Assembly: GCA_034434635.1 (NCBI GenBank)
Contig: DAOTYX010000184.1
Coordinates: 1 to 64,000 of the forward strand
DNA: 64,000 nt
Source of the DNA: DAOTYX01 sp034434635
GTDB lineage: Bacteria; Chloroflexota; Anaerolineae; B4-G1; DUEL01
Reading direction: 5' to 3'
Below, piece by piece: positions 8,206 through 17,002 of this stretch. Every line of letters begins with the position of its first letter. Position 1 is the stretch's first letter. The notes under the pieces are model-generated. The model had not been told where the DNA came from, made no database searches, and worked only from the letters and a program-made list of their open reading frames with translations. The translations under genes and the position numbers were made by a program.

Positions 8206-10146
8206 ATGCGCGATGGTCGAGCAGTGGCGTTCACGCCGATCCTGATCGGCGGCATGACGGTGAAGAACCGTCTGGTGGCGGCGCCGATGGTGATGAACCA
8301 CGCGACGGAGGATGGGCACGTCACTCCCCGGATGCTGGACTACTACGCCGCCAAGGCGGCCGGTGGCTACGGCCTGGTGCAGGTCGAAGCCTCCTACATC
8401 CGCCCCGATGGCCGGATGTTCGGGCGCATGCTGGGCATCTATGATGACCGGCAGATCCCGGGCCTGAGTGAACTGGTGGAGGCGATCCACCAGCAGGGGG
8501 CCAGATGCACGATTCAACTGGTGCACGGGGGACGGGTGGCCGCCCGCCGCTTCACTGGCGTGCAACCTGTCGCCCCTTCCGATGAGACGCCGCCGCTGAG
8601 CGAGAAGCCCCGTGGCCTGCGGGTGGACGAGATCGCCGCGCTGGTGCAGTGCTGGGTGGAGGCCGCCTTGCGTGCCCAGGCGGCTGGCTTCGATGGGGTG
8701 ATGATCCACGGTGCCCACGGCTTCCTGCTCTCCCAGTTTGTCTCCCCGTACTGCAATCGCCGCACCGACGAGTATGGCCGCGATCGCTACCTGATCGTCA
8801 AGCAGGTGGTGCAGGCTGTGCGGCAGGCGGTGGGTCCCGACTACCCCATCCTCTACCGTGTCAGCGCTGACGAGTTTCTGGGGGATGCCGGCCTGACCAT
8901 TGACGAGACGGCCAATGTGTACGCGCCGCTCCTGGAAAGCCTGGGCGTGGACTGCATTGACGTCTCCGCTGGGATCCAGGAGCGGGTCTTCTACAACATC
9001 CAGCCGCTCTACTCCCCCCGCGCGGCCATCCTCCACCTGGCCCAGCAGGTGCGTCAGAAGGTCACCATCCCGGTCATCGGTGTGGGACGGATCAACGACC
9101 CGCGGCTGATCGAGCATATCTTCGCGACCGACAAGGTGGATATGGTGTCCCTGGGGCGCCAGAGCCTGGCTGACCCCGACCTGCCCAACAAGATGCGCGC
9201 CGGACGGTATGACGACGTGCGCCGATGCATTGCCTGTGACATTGGCTGCTCCTACCGCCACATCGTGCAGTGGGTGGCTGACTGCGCGATCAACTACGAG
9301 GTGACCCGCGAGCCGCAGTTCCGCCAGATGATGGAGCGAGCGACGAGCCCCAAGAAGGTCGTTGTCGTTGGCGGTGGGCCGGCCGGGTTGGAGGCGGCCC
9401 GCCTGGCAGCGCTCAAGGGGCACACCGTCACGCTCTACGAGAAGAACGAGACGCCCGGTGGGCTGCTCAACCTGGTCTCACGCATGCCGCGGGTGTACAT
9501 GGCCGAATTGCACAACATCGTCGAGTGGGAGATGCACGCGCTCGGCGCGCTGCCGGTGGAGGTGCGTTTGGGCGTGGAGGCGACGCCGGACATGCTGCGC
9601 GAAGTTCCGCCCGATGTGATTATCCTGGCCATGGGCGCGCGCATGCGCCGCCTCGACCTGCCCGGTGCGGACGATCCGCGAGTGATCAGCCTGCTGGATT
9701 ATCTGCGGGATGGGGAGCACGTGGGAGAAAGAGTGGTGGTGATCGGCGGCCATGAGGGAGCAGAGGCGGCGCTCTCTTTGGCCCGCACTGGCCACAAGGT
9801 GGTCCTGCTCGAGGCGGATGACCACATCGCCGATGCGCCTTACCTCAAGTACGTTGGCCGTCAGATGTTGCTCAGGAACATGCTCTCCGAGGAAGGCATT
9901 GCGGTGAGCACCGGCGCGAAAGTGGTGGCAATTCGGGATGAAGGGGTGGTAGTGCGGACGGATGGCCGTGAAGGGTTGGTTCCTGCCGATACGGTGGTCG
10001 TGGCCCTGGGCCGCGAGGTGGACTCGCTGTCGCTGGCTGCCTGGCAGGGGGCGGCTCCCAAGGTCATCCTTGTCGGCGACTGTGCTGAACCGGGAACGGT
10101 GCGCAACGCCATCCACACCGCCGCCCGTGCGGCGCTGAGCCTGTAG
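8206..10146 (+). CDS. Old-Yellow-Enzyme-type NAD(P)H:flavin Fe-S oxidoreductase (2,4-dienoyl-CoA reductase-like)
   Basis: 646-aa protein with the three-part layout of 2,4-dienoyl-CoA reductase (FadH) and trimethylamine dehydrogenase. It comprises an N-terminal FMN TIM barrel (about residues 1-330), a [4Fe-4S] cluster loop with Cys341, Cys344, Cys348 and a fourth Cys 12 residues later, and a C-terminal FAD/NAD(P) region with VVVVGGGPAGLEAA near residue 385. The second nucleotide motif is degenerate (VVIGGHEGAEAA). The family reduces activated C=C bonds. Here it could reduce an unsaturated ring or acid intermediate. GAAAGGAG precedes the ATG, and the gene is in operon with the cupin and aminotransferase genes on either side. 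Confidence 0.88.
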   Translation: MRDGRAVAFTPILIGGMTVKNRLVAAPMVMNHATEDGHVTPRMLDYYAAKAAGGYGLVQVEASYIRPDGRMFGRMLGIYDDRQIPGLSELVEAIHQQGARCTIQLVHGGRVAARRFTGVQPVAPSDETPPLSEKPRGLRVDEIAALVQCWVEAALRAQAAGFDGVMIHGAHGFLLSQFVSPYCNRRTDEYGRDRYLIVKQVVQAVRQAVGPDYPILYRVSADEFLGDAGLTIDETANVYAPLLESLGVDCIDVSAGIQERVFYNIQPLYSPRAAILHLAQQVRQKVTIPVIGVGRINDPRLIEHIFATDKVDMVSLGRQSLADPDLPNKMRAGRYDDVRRCIACDIGCSYRHIVQWVADCAINYEVTREPQFRQMMERATSPKKVVVVGGGPAGLEAARLAALKGHTVTLYEKNETPGGLLNLVSRMPRVYMAELHNIVEWEMHALGALPVEVRLGVEATPDMLREVPPDVIILAMGARMRRLDLPGADDPRVISLLDYLRDGEHVGERVVVIGGHEGAEAALSLARTGHKVVLLEADDHIADAPYLKYVGRQMLLRNMLSEEGIAVSTGAKVVAIRDEGVVVRTDGREGLVPADTVVVALGREVDSLSLAAWQGAAPKVILVGDCAEPGTVRNAIHTAARAALSL

Positions 10147-10162
10147 AATTCAGGAGAGGGAG

Positions 10163-11515
10163 ATGTCCGAGAACAGCGAGCAACTGCAACGGAAAGCGCG
10201 TGAACATGTTATCTTCCCGGCGGTGACGCCGGCTCAGGTGGCCGAACTGGGCCCTATCGTCTTCACCCGCGGGGAGGGCATCTACCTGTGGGACGCCGCC
10301 GGCAAGCGGTACATGGATTCGATGTCCAGTGGTGTCTACGCGGTGCACATCGGCTACGGGCGGGAGGAAATGGCCCGCGTGATGTACGATCAGGCGCGGA
10401 CCATGCATTACTTCTGTCCTTACGGTTACATCTCTCCACCGCCGATCGGCTTCGCCGAGAAACTGGCCCAGTTGCTGCCCGGCGAGATGCCCTACGTCTT
10501 CTTCACCCAGGATGGCAGCGAGGCGGTGGAGTCGGCCTTCAAACTGGCCAGACAGTGGGCTTATCACAAGGGTTATCCGCGCAAGTACAAGATCATCTCC
10601 CGACAGCGCGCCTATCACGGTTCGACCATGGGGGCGCTGGCCGCCACGGGCACGATGGCCCCGTTGCGCCAGATCATGGAACCCCTGCCGCCTGGCTACT
10701 GTTTCGCCCCTCCACCGTATTGCTACCGTTGCCCCTTCGGCCTGAAATACCCCGCCTGCGACGTGCGCTGCGTCGAGGCGATTCGCCAGATGATCGAGTT
10801 CGAGGGCCCCGATTCGGTGGTGGCAGTCATCGGCGAGGTGGTGATGGCCGCTGGCGGCTGTATCGTCCCGCCACCAGAGTACTGGCCGCGCCTGCGCGAC
10901 ATCTGCTCCCGCTACGGTGTGTTGCTGATTGACGATGAGGTGGTCTGCGGTTTCGGGCGCACTGGCAGGATGTTCGCCATCGAGCACTTCGGGGTAGAAC
11001 CGGACATCGTGGTTATGGCCAAGGGGATCACCTCCGGCTACGCCCCGCTAGGGGCCACCGCCTGTCGGCGCTTCATCGTCGAGGAGATGCCGGTCTTCAT
11101 GCACGTTCACACCTACAACAACCACCCTGTCACCACCGCTGTGGGGCTGCGCAATGTGGAGATCATCGAGCGGGAAGGGCTGGCGCAGAACGCTGCTGAG
11201 GTGGGTGACTACCTGCTGGATGGGCTGCGCTCCCTCTCCGGCCACCCCAGCGTGGGGGACGTGCGCGGGTTGGGACTGCTGACCGCCATCGAGTTCGTGC
11301 AGGACAAGGACAGCCGCGCCCGTTTCGACGAGAAGGCGGGCTTCTGCAACCGAATCATGGCTCTGGCGCTGGAGCAGGGGTTGATCCTGCGCCAGGTGGA
11401 GGACATCATCGAGTTCTGCCCGCCGCTGGTGGTCACCCGTAGCGAGGTGGACGAGATGATCCGCATCACCGACGCAGCCATCACCCAGGCGGAGCAGGAG
11501 TTTGGCCTGCGGTGA
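10163..11515 (+). CDS. Class III PLP-dependent aminotransferase (2)
   Basis: 450-aa aminotransferase. Lys287 in VMAKGITSGYAPLGA binds PLP, and LLIDDEVVCGFGRTG holds the cofactor aspartate. It contains the Cys-rich insertion (PYCYRCPFGLKYPACDVRC) often seen in the branch near taurine-pyruvate and beta-alanine-pyruvate aminotransferases. It is clearly different from aminotransferases 1 and 3, so the island carries at least two separate lineages. CAGGAGAGGGAG precedes the ATG. The dehydratase gene begins 14 bp after the stop. Substrate unknown. Confidence 0.87.
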   Translation: MSENSEQLQRKAREHVIFPAVTPAQVAELGPIVFTRGEGIYLWDAAGKRYMDSMSSGVYAVHIGYGREEMARVMYDQARTMHYFCPYGYISPPPIGFAEKLAQLLPGEMPYVFFTQDGSEAVESAFKLARQWAYHKGYPRKYKIISRQRAYHGSTMGALAATGTMAPLRQIMEPLPPGYCFAPPPYCYRCPFGLKYPACDVRCVEAIRQMIEFEGPDSVVAVIGEVVMAAGGCIVPPPEYWPRLRDICSRYGVLLIDDEVVCGFGRTGRMFAIEHFGVEPDIVVMAKGITSGYAPLGATACRRFIVEEMPVFMHVHTYNNHPVTTAVGLRNVEIIEREGLAQNAAEVGDYLLDGLRSLSGHPSVGDVRGLGLLTAIEFVQDKDSRARFDEKAGFCNRIMALALEQGLILRQVEDIIEFCPPLVVTRSEVDEMIRITDAAITQAEQEFGLR

Positions 11516-11528
11516 GCGGAGCGAGACC

Positions 11529-13226
11529 GTGACCGCTGACTGGCCCAGCCGACAGGTGGTCTCCGGCCCGGAGCGGGCTGCTCAGCGCGGGTTGCTTCAC
11601 GCGCTGGGGCTCTCCTCGGGCGATCTGGCGCGGCCGTTCATCGGCATCGTCAACACCTGGAGCGGTGCGCACCCCGGTCACGTCCACCTGCGTGCGCTGG
11701 CGCGAGACGTGGCCGAGGGCGTGGCCGCTGCTGGCGGCACGCCCCTGGAGGTGAACACAATCAGCCTGTGCGACGGTCTGGCGATGGGGCATGCCGGCAT
11801 GCGCTTTTCGCTGCCCAGCCGCGAACTGATCGCCGACTCCATCGAGACGGTGGCCGTGGCCCACGGTTTCGACGCTCTGGTTATCCTCACCTCCTGTGAC
11901 AAGAGCCTGCCTGCCGCGCTGCTGGCCGCCGCCCGGCTGAACCGGCCCACGGTCGTTCTCCCCGGGGGGCCGATGCTCCCCGGCCTGCTGGATGGCCAGG
12001 AACTGGCGGTCTATCAGGCGCGGGAAGCGACGGCGCGCTTCCTCCGCGGAGAGCTGAGCGCGGACGGGCTGGCGGAGGTGGAGCGCTGTCTGTGCCCGGG
12101 CCCCGGTTCTTGTTCGATGATGGGCACGGCCAACAGCATGGCCTGTATCACTGAGGCGCTGGGGCTGGCCCTTCCTGGTAGCGCGACCAGCCATGCCGTC
12201 ACAGCCACCAAGCGGGTCGAGGCCCGTCGTGCGGGGGAGCGGGCGGTGGCTCTGTTGCGCGAGGATCTGCGCCCACGTGATATCCTCACCTCGCGCGCGC
12301 TGCGCAACGCCGTCATCGTCAACGCGGCCATCGGCGGCTCGACCAACGTCGTCCTGCACCTCCTGGCTCTGGCGAGCGAACTGGGCCTGCCATTGAGCCT
12401 GACTGACTTCGACGCGCTCAGCCGACAGACTCCCTTCATCGCCGATGTCAGGCCCAGCGGCCGCCACTCGCTGCTGGCGTTCGACCAGGCTGGCGGCGTA
12501 CCGGCGGTGCTGGCCGAACTGGGTGAGCGGCTGGAGTTGGATGGGCCGGTGGTGAGCGGCGGGACATGGCGGGACCATCTGCGCGAGGGAGTTCGCTGCG
12601 ATCATGCCGTGATCCGCCCGCTGACGGAGCCACTGGCCGCAGAGGGAGGGCTGGCGGTACTCACCGGCAGCCTGGCGCCCGATGGGGCGGTGGTCAAACA
12701 GAGCGCTGTGGCGGAGGACATGCGCCGCCATCGCGGGCCGGCGCGGGTCTTCGATAGCGAGGCGGCGGCGGTGGCGGCGTTGCGCGCGGGCCGTGTGACC
12801 CCTGGTGATGTGGTGGTCATCCGCTACGAAGGGCCACGCGGCGGGCCGGGGATGCCGGAGATGCACGTCCCGGCCACGCTGTTATCTGGACAGGCACTGG
12901 GGCGCGCCGTCTCGTTGGTCACCGATGGACGCTTCTCTGGTGCATCGCGCGGCGCCTGCGTGGGCCATGTCTCGCCCGAAGCGGCTGCTGGCGGCCCTCT
13001 GGCGCTGGTGGAGGATGGGGACGAGATCGAGGTGGACATCCCGGCGCGGCGGATCGAACTGCACGTGGGGGTGGAGGAACTGGCCCGACGCCGCGCCCGC
13101 TGGCAGCCGCCCGCCCGACGCCTCGATGGCTATCTGGCCCGCTACGCCGCACTGGTAGGTCCCAGCCACACGGGGTGTGTGCTCTCCGCCCCCCAATACT
13201 TGCCTGCGGCGGGAAGGGATGAGTGA
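11529..13226 (+). CDS. IlvD/Edd-family dehydratase
   Basis: 565-aa Fe-S dehydratase of the dihydroxy-acid dehydratase / phosphogluconate dehydratase / sugar-acid dehydratase family. Family landmarks are TSCDKSLPAAL, CPGPGSCSMMGTANSM, GGSTNVVLHL and DGRFSGASRGACVGHVSPEA. It differs from classical IlvD: CSMMGTANSM replaces the usual CGGMYTANTM block, which suggests a sugar-acid or other 2,3-dihydroxy-acid substrate. I chose GTG 11529, 13 bp after the previous stop with GGAG upstream. The frame is open back to a TTG at 11502 inside the preceding gene. The 3' end abuts the methyltransferase gene. Confidence 0.87.
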   Translation: MTADWPSRQVVSGPERAAQRGLLHALGLSSGDLARPFIGIVNTWSGAHPGHVHLRALARDVAEGVAAAGGTPLEVNTISLCDGLAMGHAGMRFSLPSRELIADSIETVAVAHGFDALVILTSCDKSLPAALLAAARLNRPTVVLPGGPMLPGLLDGQELAVYQAREATARFLRGELSADGLAEVERCLCPGPGSCSMMGTANSMACITEALGLALPGSATSHAVTATKRVEARRAGERAVALLREDLRPRDILTSRALRNAVIVNAAIGGSTNVVLHLLALASELGLPLSLTDFDALSRQTPFIADVRPSGRHSLLAFDQAGGVPAVLAELGERLELDGPVVSGGTWRDHLREGVRCDHAVIRPLTEPLAAEGGLAVLTGSLAPDGAVVKQSAVAEDMRRHRGPARVFDSEAAAVAALRAGRVTPGDVVVIRYEGPRGGPGMPEMHVPATLLSGQALGRAVSLVTDGRFSGASRGACVGHVSPEAAAGGPLALVEDGDEIEVDIPARRIELHVGVEELARRRARWQPPARRLDGYLARYAALVGPSHTGCVLSAPQYLPAAGRDE

Positions 13227-13227
13227 G

Positions 13228-14271
13228 ATGTGCCCGTCCGATAATGCCTATACCCTCCTGGATATGCTGACCGGCTATCAGGCTCCGGCGATCCTGATGG
13301 CGGCGCACCGTCTGGGCCTCTTCCGTGCCCTGGGTACAGGCCCGGCCACTCTCCAGGACCTGGCAGTGACCCTGTCGCTGCCCGAACGCTCCCTGGGCAT
13401 TCTGCTGCGTGCTCTGGTGGCGCTGGGGTTGGTCCTTCAGGAAGACGGGCGGTATGCCAACGGCCCGCTGGTCGGGCAGATGTTGGTCCCGGGTCGGCCT
13501 GGCTACCTGGGCCGCCTGGTAGACAAAGAGGCCTTCTTCTACAGTGCCTGGAGCCATCTGGCCGACTGCGTGCGCGAGGACCACGCGGCGATTCCCCCTA
13601 TCCGCGAGCGGGCCCGCCAGGACCCGCAGACGACGCACAACTTCCTGCTGGCTCTGGATGACATCGCCGCCTTGTTCGGCGAGATGTTCGTCCCCAGCGT
13701 GGAACTGGGCGATCGTCGGCGGCTGCTGGACGTGGGCGGCGGTGTGGGGAGTTACGCCGTCCGCCTGGCCCGCCGCTGGCCTGACCTGCGGGTGACCATC
13801 CTGGAGCTGCCAGAGGTGGTCCCGTGGGCGCAGCAGTTCGTCGCCGAGGCCGGCCTGGCCGACCGCATCGCCGTCGTGCCGGGGGATTTCCTGGTCGGTG
13901 GGTTCCCGTCGGGGCACGACGTTATCCTCTTCGCCAACATCTTCCACGACCAGCCGCCAGCGGTCAACCAGGGATTGCTGGTCGAAGCCTACCGCGCTCT
14001 GCCGCCAGGTGGACAGGTGCTGGTCTATGAGTTCCTGTTGGAGGAGAACCGCGTCGCTCCGGCAGCGAGCGCCCTCTTCGCGGTGATGATGCTGGTGGAG
14101 AACGAGGGCGGTAACGTCTATACCGCTCACGATATCGAGACCTGGCTGGCTGGGGCAGGGTTCGATGGCATCGCTACCACTCCTCTGCCTGCTCCCAGCC
14201 CCATGGGCCTGATCGTTGGCCACAAGCCGCTGGCGCGGGCTGGAGGAGCCGTTCAGGCGTCTCAGCGGTAA
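13228..14271 (+). CDS. SAM-dependent O-methyltransferase (family 2)
   Basis: 347-aa protein with an N-terminal winged-helix dimerisation domain (residues about 10-85, AYTLLDMLTGYQAPAI to LVALGLV) and a C-terminal Rossmann methyltransferase domain. The SAM-binding glycine loop is RLLDVGGGVGSYAV and the acidic post-motif is VTILELPEV. It resembles acetylserotonin and hydroxyneurosporene O-methyltransferases. ATG 13228 is preferred because GGGAAGGG (13211-13218) is 9 nt upstream; ATG 13219 would leave no spacing. Its place in a degradative operon suggests it methylates a hydroxylated ring, or transfers a methyl group from an unusual substrate. The substrate is unknown. Confidence 0.85.
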   Translation: MCPSDNAYTLLDMLTGYQAPAILMAAHRLGLFRALGTGPATLQDLAVTLSLPERSLGILLRALVALGLVLQEDGRYANGPLVGQMLVPGRPGYLGRLVDKEAFFYSAWSHLADCVREDHAAIPPIRERARQDPQTTHNFLLALDDIAALFGEMFVPSVELGDRRRLLDVGGGVGSYAVRLARRWPDLRVTILELPEVVPWAQQFVAEAGLADRIAVVPGDFLVGGFPSGHDVILFANIFHDQPPAVNQGLLVEAYRALPPGGQVLVYEFLLEENRVAPAASALFAVMMLVENEGGNVYTAHDIETWLAGAGFDGIATTPLPAPSPMGLIVGHKPLARAGGAVQASQR

Positions 14272-14302
14272 GCGCTTATCAGATGACGGGAGGTTCTATT
14301 CT

Positions 14303-15310
14303 ATGGAATGGCCGATTGACTATCTACACTACGTGCCGGCCCCATCCAGTTTCATCGAGATGATGCGCGGCGCCATGCGGGCGATGGACTGCGCCGGGGC
14401 GCAGCCGGGGGAGAATGTGGTCATCTCCACCGACACCAACAAGATGCGCATCGCCGAAGCACTGGCCGCGGCGGCGCACGCCGTGGGGGCTGTGCCGACG
14501 ATCGTGGTCATCACCCCCACCGGCGCCCACGGGGCGCAGTTGCCCGCGCCGGTGGTGGCTGCCTGCCGCGAGTCGGACATCTTCTTTCTGCCCAGCACCT
14601 TCTCCCAGACGCACACCGACGCGCGCATCCAGGCGATCCAGAACGGTGCACGCGGGGCGACGATGTGCGAAGTGACTGAGGATGCCCTGTGCGTCGGCGG
14701 TATCCTGGCCGACTTCGAGGCCTGCGATCGCCTGGGACATGCCTTGGGCGCGCTGGTGAGCCAGGCGGTCGAGTTGCGCATCACCACCCCGAGCGGCACG
14801 GACGTGCGGGGCGTCATCCGGGGCCGCCCAGTGCAGTATGAGACCGGGCTATTCCGTCAGCCTGGGCAATTCGCCGCTCTGCCCAACAGCGAGATCAACA
14901 TCTCTCCGGTCGAAGGGAGCGCTGAGGGAGTGGCGGTGGTGGACGTGCGGATCATGAGCGTCGGCATTACCCGCCGTGAACCGGTGACCCTGGTGATCAG
15001 AGACGGGTTGGTGCGCGAGGTCACAGGGGGCGCGCTGGCTGACGATCTGGCACGCATCCTGGCCGGTTTCGGCGACCCAACGGCCTATAACGTGGCCGAG
15101 TTCGGCATCGGCCTCAACCCACAGGCCCGTGAGTGCGCGACCAACCTGGAGGACCTGGGGCGGGCCGACCATGCGCATATCGGCATTGGCTCCAACTATG
15201 CCATCGGTGGGAGTGTCAAGGCCCCCTGTCACATTGACGCGATCATGCGTCAGGCTACCATCTACCTGGACGGCCGCCCGGTTTACGAGTGTGGGACCTT
15301 GTTGGTGTAG
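14303..15310 (+). CDS. M29 aminopeptidase / 2,5-dihydroxypyridine dioxygenase (NicX)-like metalloenzyme
   Basis: 335-aa protein resembling the C-terminal catalytic half of M29 (AmpS-type) aminopeptidases and NicX, the Fe(II) enzyme that opens the ring of 2,5-dihydroxypyridine. The conserved end is present: AEFGIGLNPQA, then RADHAHIGIGSNYAIGG, then a His-x-Asp (CHIDAIM) and a YLDGRPVYECG closing segment. GGGAGG lies upstream of the ATG. A NicX-type role would fit an N-heterocycle pathway with the molybdenum hydroxylase downstream. However, the dioxygenase needs oxygen, while the rest of the island looks anaerobic. A hydrolase role is equally possible. Confidence 0.65.
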   Translation: MEWPIDYLHYVPAPSSFIEMMRGAMRAMDCAGAQPGENVVISTDTNKMRIAEALAAAAHAVGAVPTIVVITPTGAHGAQLPAPVVAACRESDIFFLPSTFSQTHTDARIQAIQNGARGATMCEVTEDALCVGGILADFEACDRLGHALGALVSQAVELRITTPSGTDVRGVIRGRPVQYETGLFRQPGQFAALPNSEINISPVEGSAEGVAVVDVRIMSVGITRREPVTLVIRDGLVREVTGGALADDLARILAGFGDPTAYNVAEFGIGLNPQARECATNLEDLGRADHAHIGIGSNYAIGGSVKAPCHIDAIMRQATIYLDGRPVYECGTLLV

Positions 15311-15347
15311 AGCAGCCTCATCCTGATTCGAGGGAGAAGAAAACCTG

Positions 15348-16994
15348 ATGTCCGACTTCGACTACATCATCATCGGCGGCGGCCACAATGGCCTGGTCTG
15401 CGCCGCCTACCTGGCCCGCGCCGGCCAGCGGGTTGCTGTCCTGGAGCGTTACGCCATCCTGGGCGGTTACATCACCACCGAGGAGATTCCCGCGGCCCCG
15501 GGGTACAGGCTGAACATCGGGGCGATGGAGCACATCTCCATATTCGACACGCCGATCCTCTCTGACTTAGAACTGGAAAAGTATGGCCTGGAGTACCTGT
15601 TCCGCGAACCGCTGTATCTTTTTCCGTTTCCCGACGGCAGCGACCTGCCCGTCTACCGGAGCATCGAACGGACGGCAGCGGAGATCGCCCGCTTCAGCGC
15701 TCATGATGCGGCCGCGTACCGGCCGTTCATGGAGTTCTCGGCGGCCTTCCTGGGGATCCTCGGCGCGGTCAGTTTCGGCCCGCCGCCGACCTTCGGGGAA
15801 CTGGCAGGGATGATGAGCGCGCAGGTGGGGCTGGACACCGACCGGGCGCTGCGTGTGCTGTTGACCGACCCGCGCACGGTGCTGAACGAGTGGTTCGACC
15901 ACCCCAAGGTCAAAGCGGCGTTGGGCTACTATGGGGCGCACACGCAGACCGCACCCTCGCAGCCGGGAGCCGGTTTCGCGCCGATGATCATGGTCGGCTC
16001 GCATCTCTCCGGCGTGGCCCGTCCACGCGGCGGCTCCGGCCGGCTGAATGACGCCCTGGCCGCGGTCATCATCGCCCACGGCGGTACGGTGCGCACCAAC
16101 GCTGGCGTGCGCCGTGTGCGGGTCGAGAACGGACGGGCCGTGGGGGTCGTTCTGGAGAGCGGCGAGGGGATCACGGCCGAGAAGGGCGTGGTCTCCGCCG
16201 TTGACGCCGTCCGTCTGTTCCTTGACTTGGTGGACGAGGAGCACACCTCGCCCGAACTGCGCCGCGCGCTGCGCAACGTCCGTATCGCCGGCACGAACAT
16301 CTCCGAGTTCAAGGTGGACTGTGCCCTGAGCGGCCCGCTGGATTGGAGTCGCTTCCCGCATGGCGAGGAGTTCAGCGTGGGCATGTACCTCATCTGCCCG
16401 TCGCTGGAGTATCTCGACCTGGCCTTCGCCGACATTCGCCGGGGTCTGCCGCCGGAGGAGCCGGCGATGATGGTCTGTACCCCCTCAGCGCTCGATCCCA
16501 CCCTGGCCCCGCCTGGCGGCCATACGCTGTGGCTGTCCGCTTTCGCCCCCTACGACCGCCGCGACGGGCGCTCGTGGGACAAGACGAAGGAGAAATACGC
16601 CGACCTCCTCCTGGACCGGCTGGCGCAGTACGCCCCCAATGTCCGCGACGTGATCATCGCGCGCGAGGTCACCTCCCCGCTGGACTGGCATCGGCGCACC
16701 GGCAGCATCCGCGGCAACCCCAACCACCTGGACATGACCCTCGACCAGATCCTGGGGTATCGTCCCATCCCGGCGCTCTCCCGTTACCGCACGCCGATCC
16801 GCGGACTCTACCTGACCGGCAGCGGCACCCACCCTGGCGGGGGCTTGAGCGGCAATCCGGGCTACAACACCGCCCAGGTCGTCCTGCAGGACCTGGGGCT
16901 GGTGCCGCCGCCGGAGCGTAAGGGGTTGGTCGAGCGGGTCAGGCGGCTGACCAGCCTGTTCGACATCTACCGTCGCCTGCGTAAGTACCTCTAA
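15348..16994 (+). CDS. FAD-dependent oxidoreductase, phytoene desaturase / PYROXD2-like
   Basis: 548-aa flavoprotein. The N-terminus carries the dinucleotide motif IIIGGGHNGLVCAAYLARAG and a second FAD contact, LERYAILGGYITTE. The C-terminal GLYLTGSGTHPGGGLSG segment is the flavin-binding motif of the amine-oxidase/phytoene-desaturase superfamily. CGAGGGAGAAG precedes the ATG. In this family, Chloroflexota and actinobacterial members of about 530 aa are mostly uncharacterised. No carotenoid genes are nearby, so pigment synthesis is unlikely. Oxidation of a C-C or C-N bond in the pathway substrate is more plausible. Confidence 0.82.
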   Translation: MSDFDYIIIGGGHNGLVCAAYLARAGQRVAVLERYAILGGYITTEEIPAAPGYRLNIGAMEHISIFDTPILSDLELEKYGLEYLFREPLYLFPFPDGSDLPVYRSIERTAAEIARFSAHDAAAYRPFMEFSAAFLGILGAVSFGPPPTFGELAGMMSAQVGLDTDRALRVLLTDPRTVLNEWFDHPKVKAALGYYGAHTQTAPSQPGAGFAPMIMVGSHLSGVARPRGGSGRLNDALAAVIIAHGGTVRTNAGVRRVRVENGRAVGVVLESGEGITAEKGVVSAVDAVRLFLDLVDEEHTSPELRRALRNVRIAGTNISEFKVDCALSGPLDWSRFPHGEEFSVGMYLICPSLEYLDLAFADIRRGLPPEEPAMMVCTPSALDPTLAPPGGHTLWLSAFAPYDRRDGRSWDKTKEKYADLLLDRLAQYAPNVRDVIIAREVTSPLDWHRRTGSIRGNPNHLDMTLDQILGYRPIPALSRYRTPIRGLYLTGSGTHPGGGLSGNPGYNTAQVVLQDLGLVPPPERKGLVERVRRLTSLFDIYRRLRKYL

Positions 16995-17002
16995 GGTGAG
17001 AA

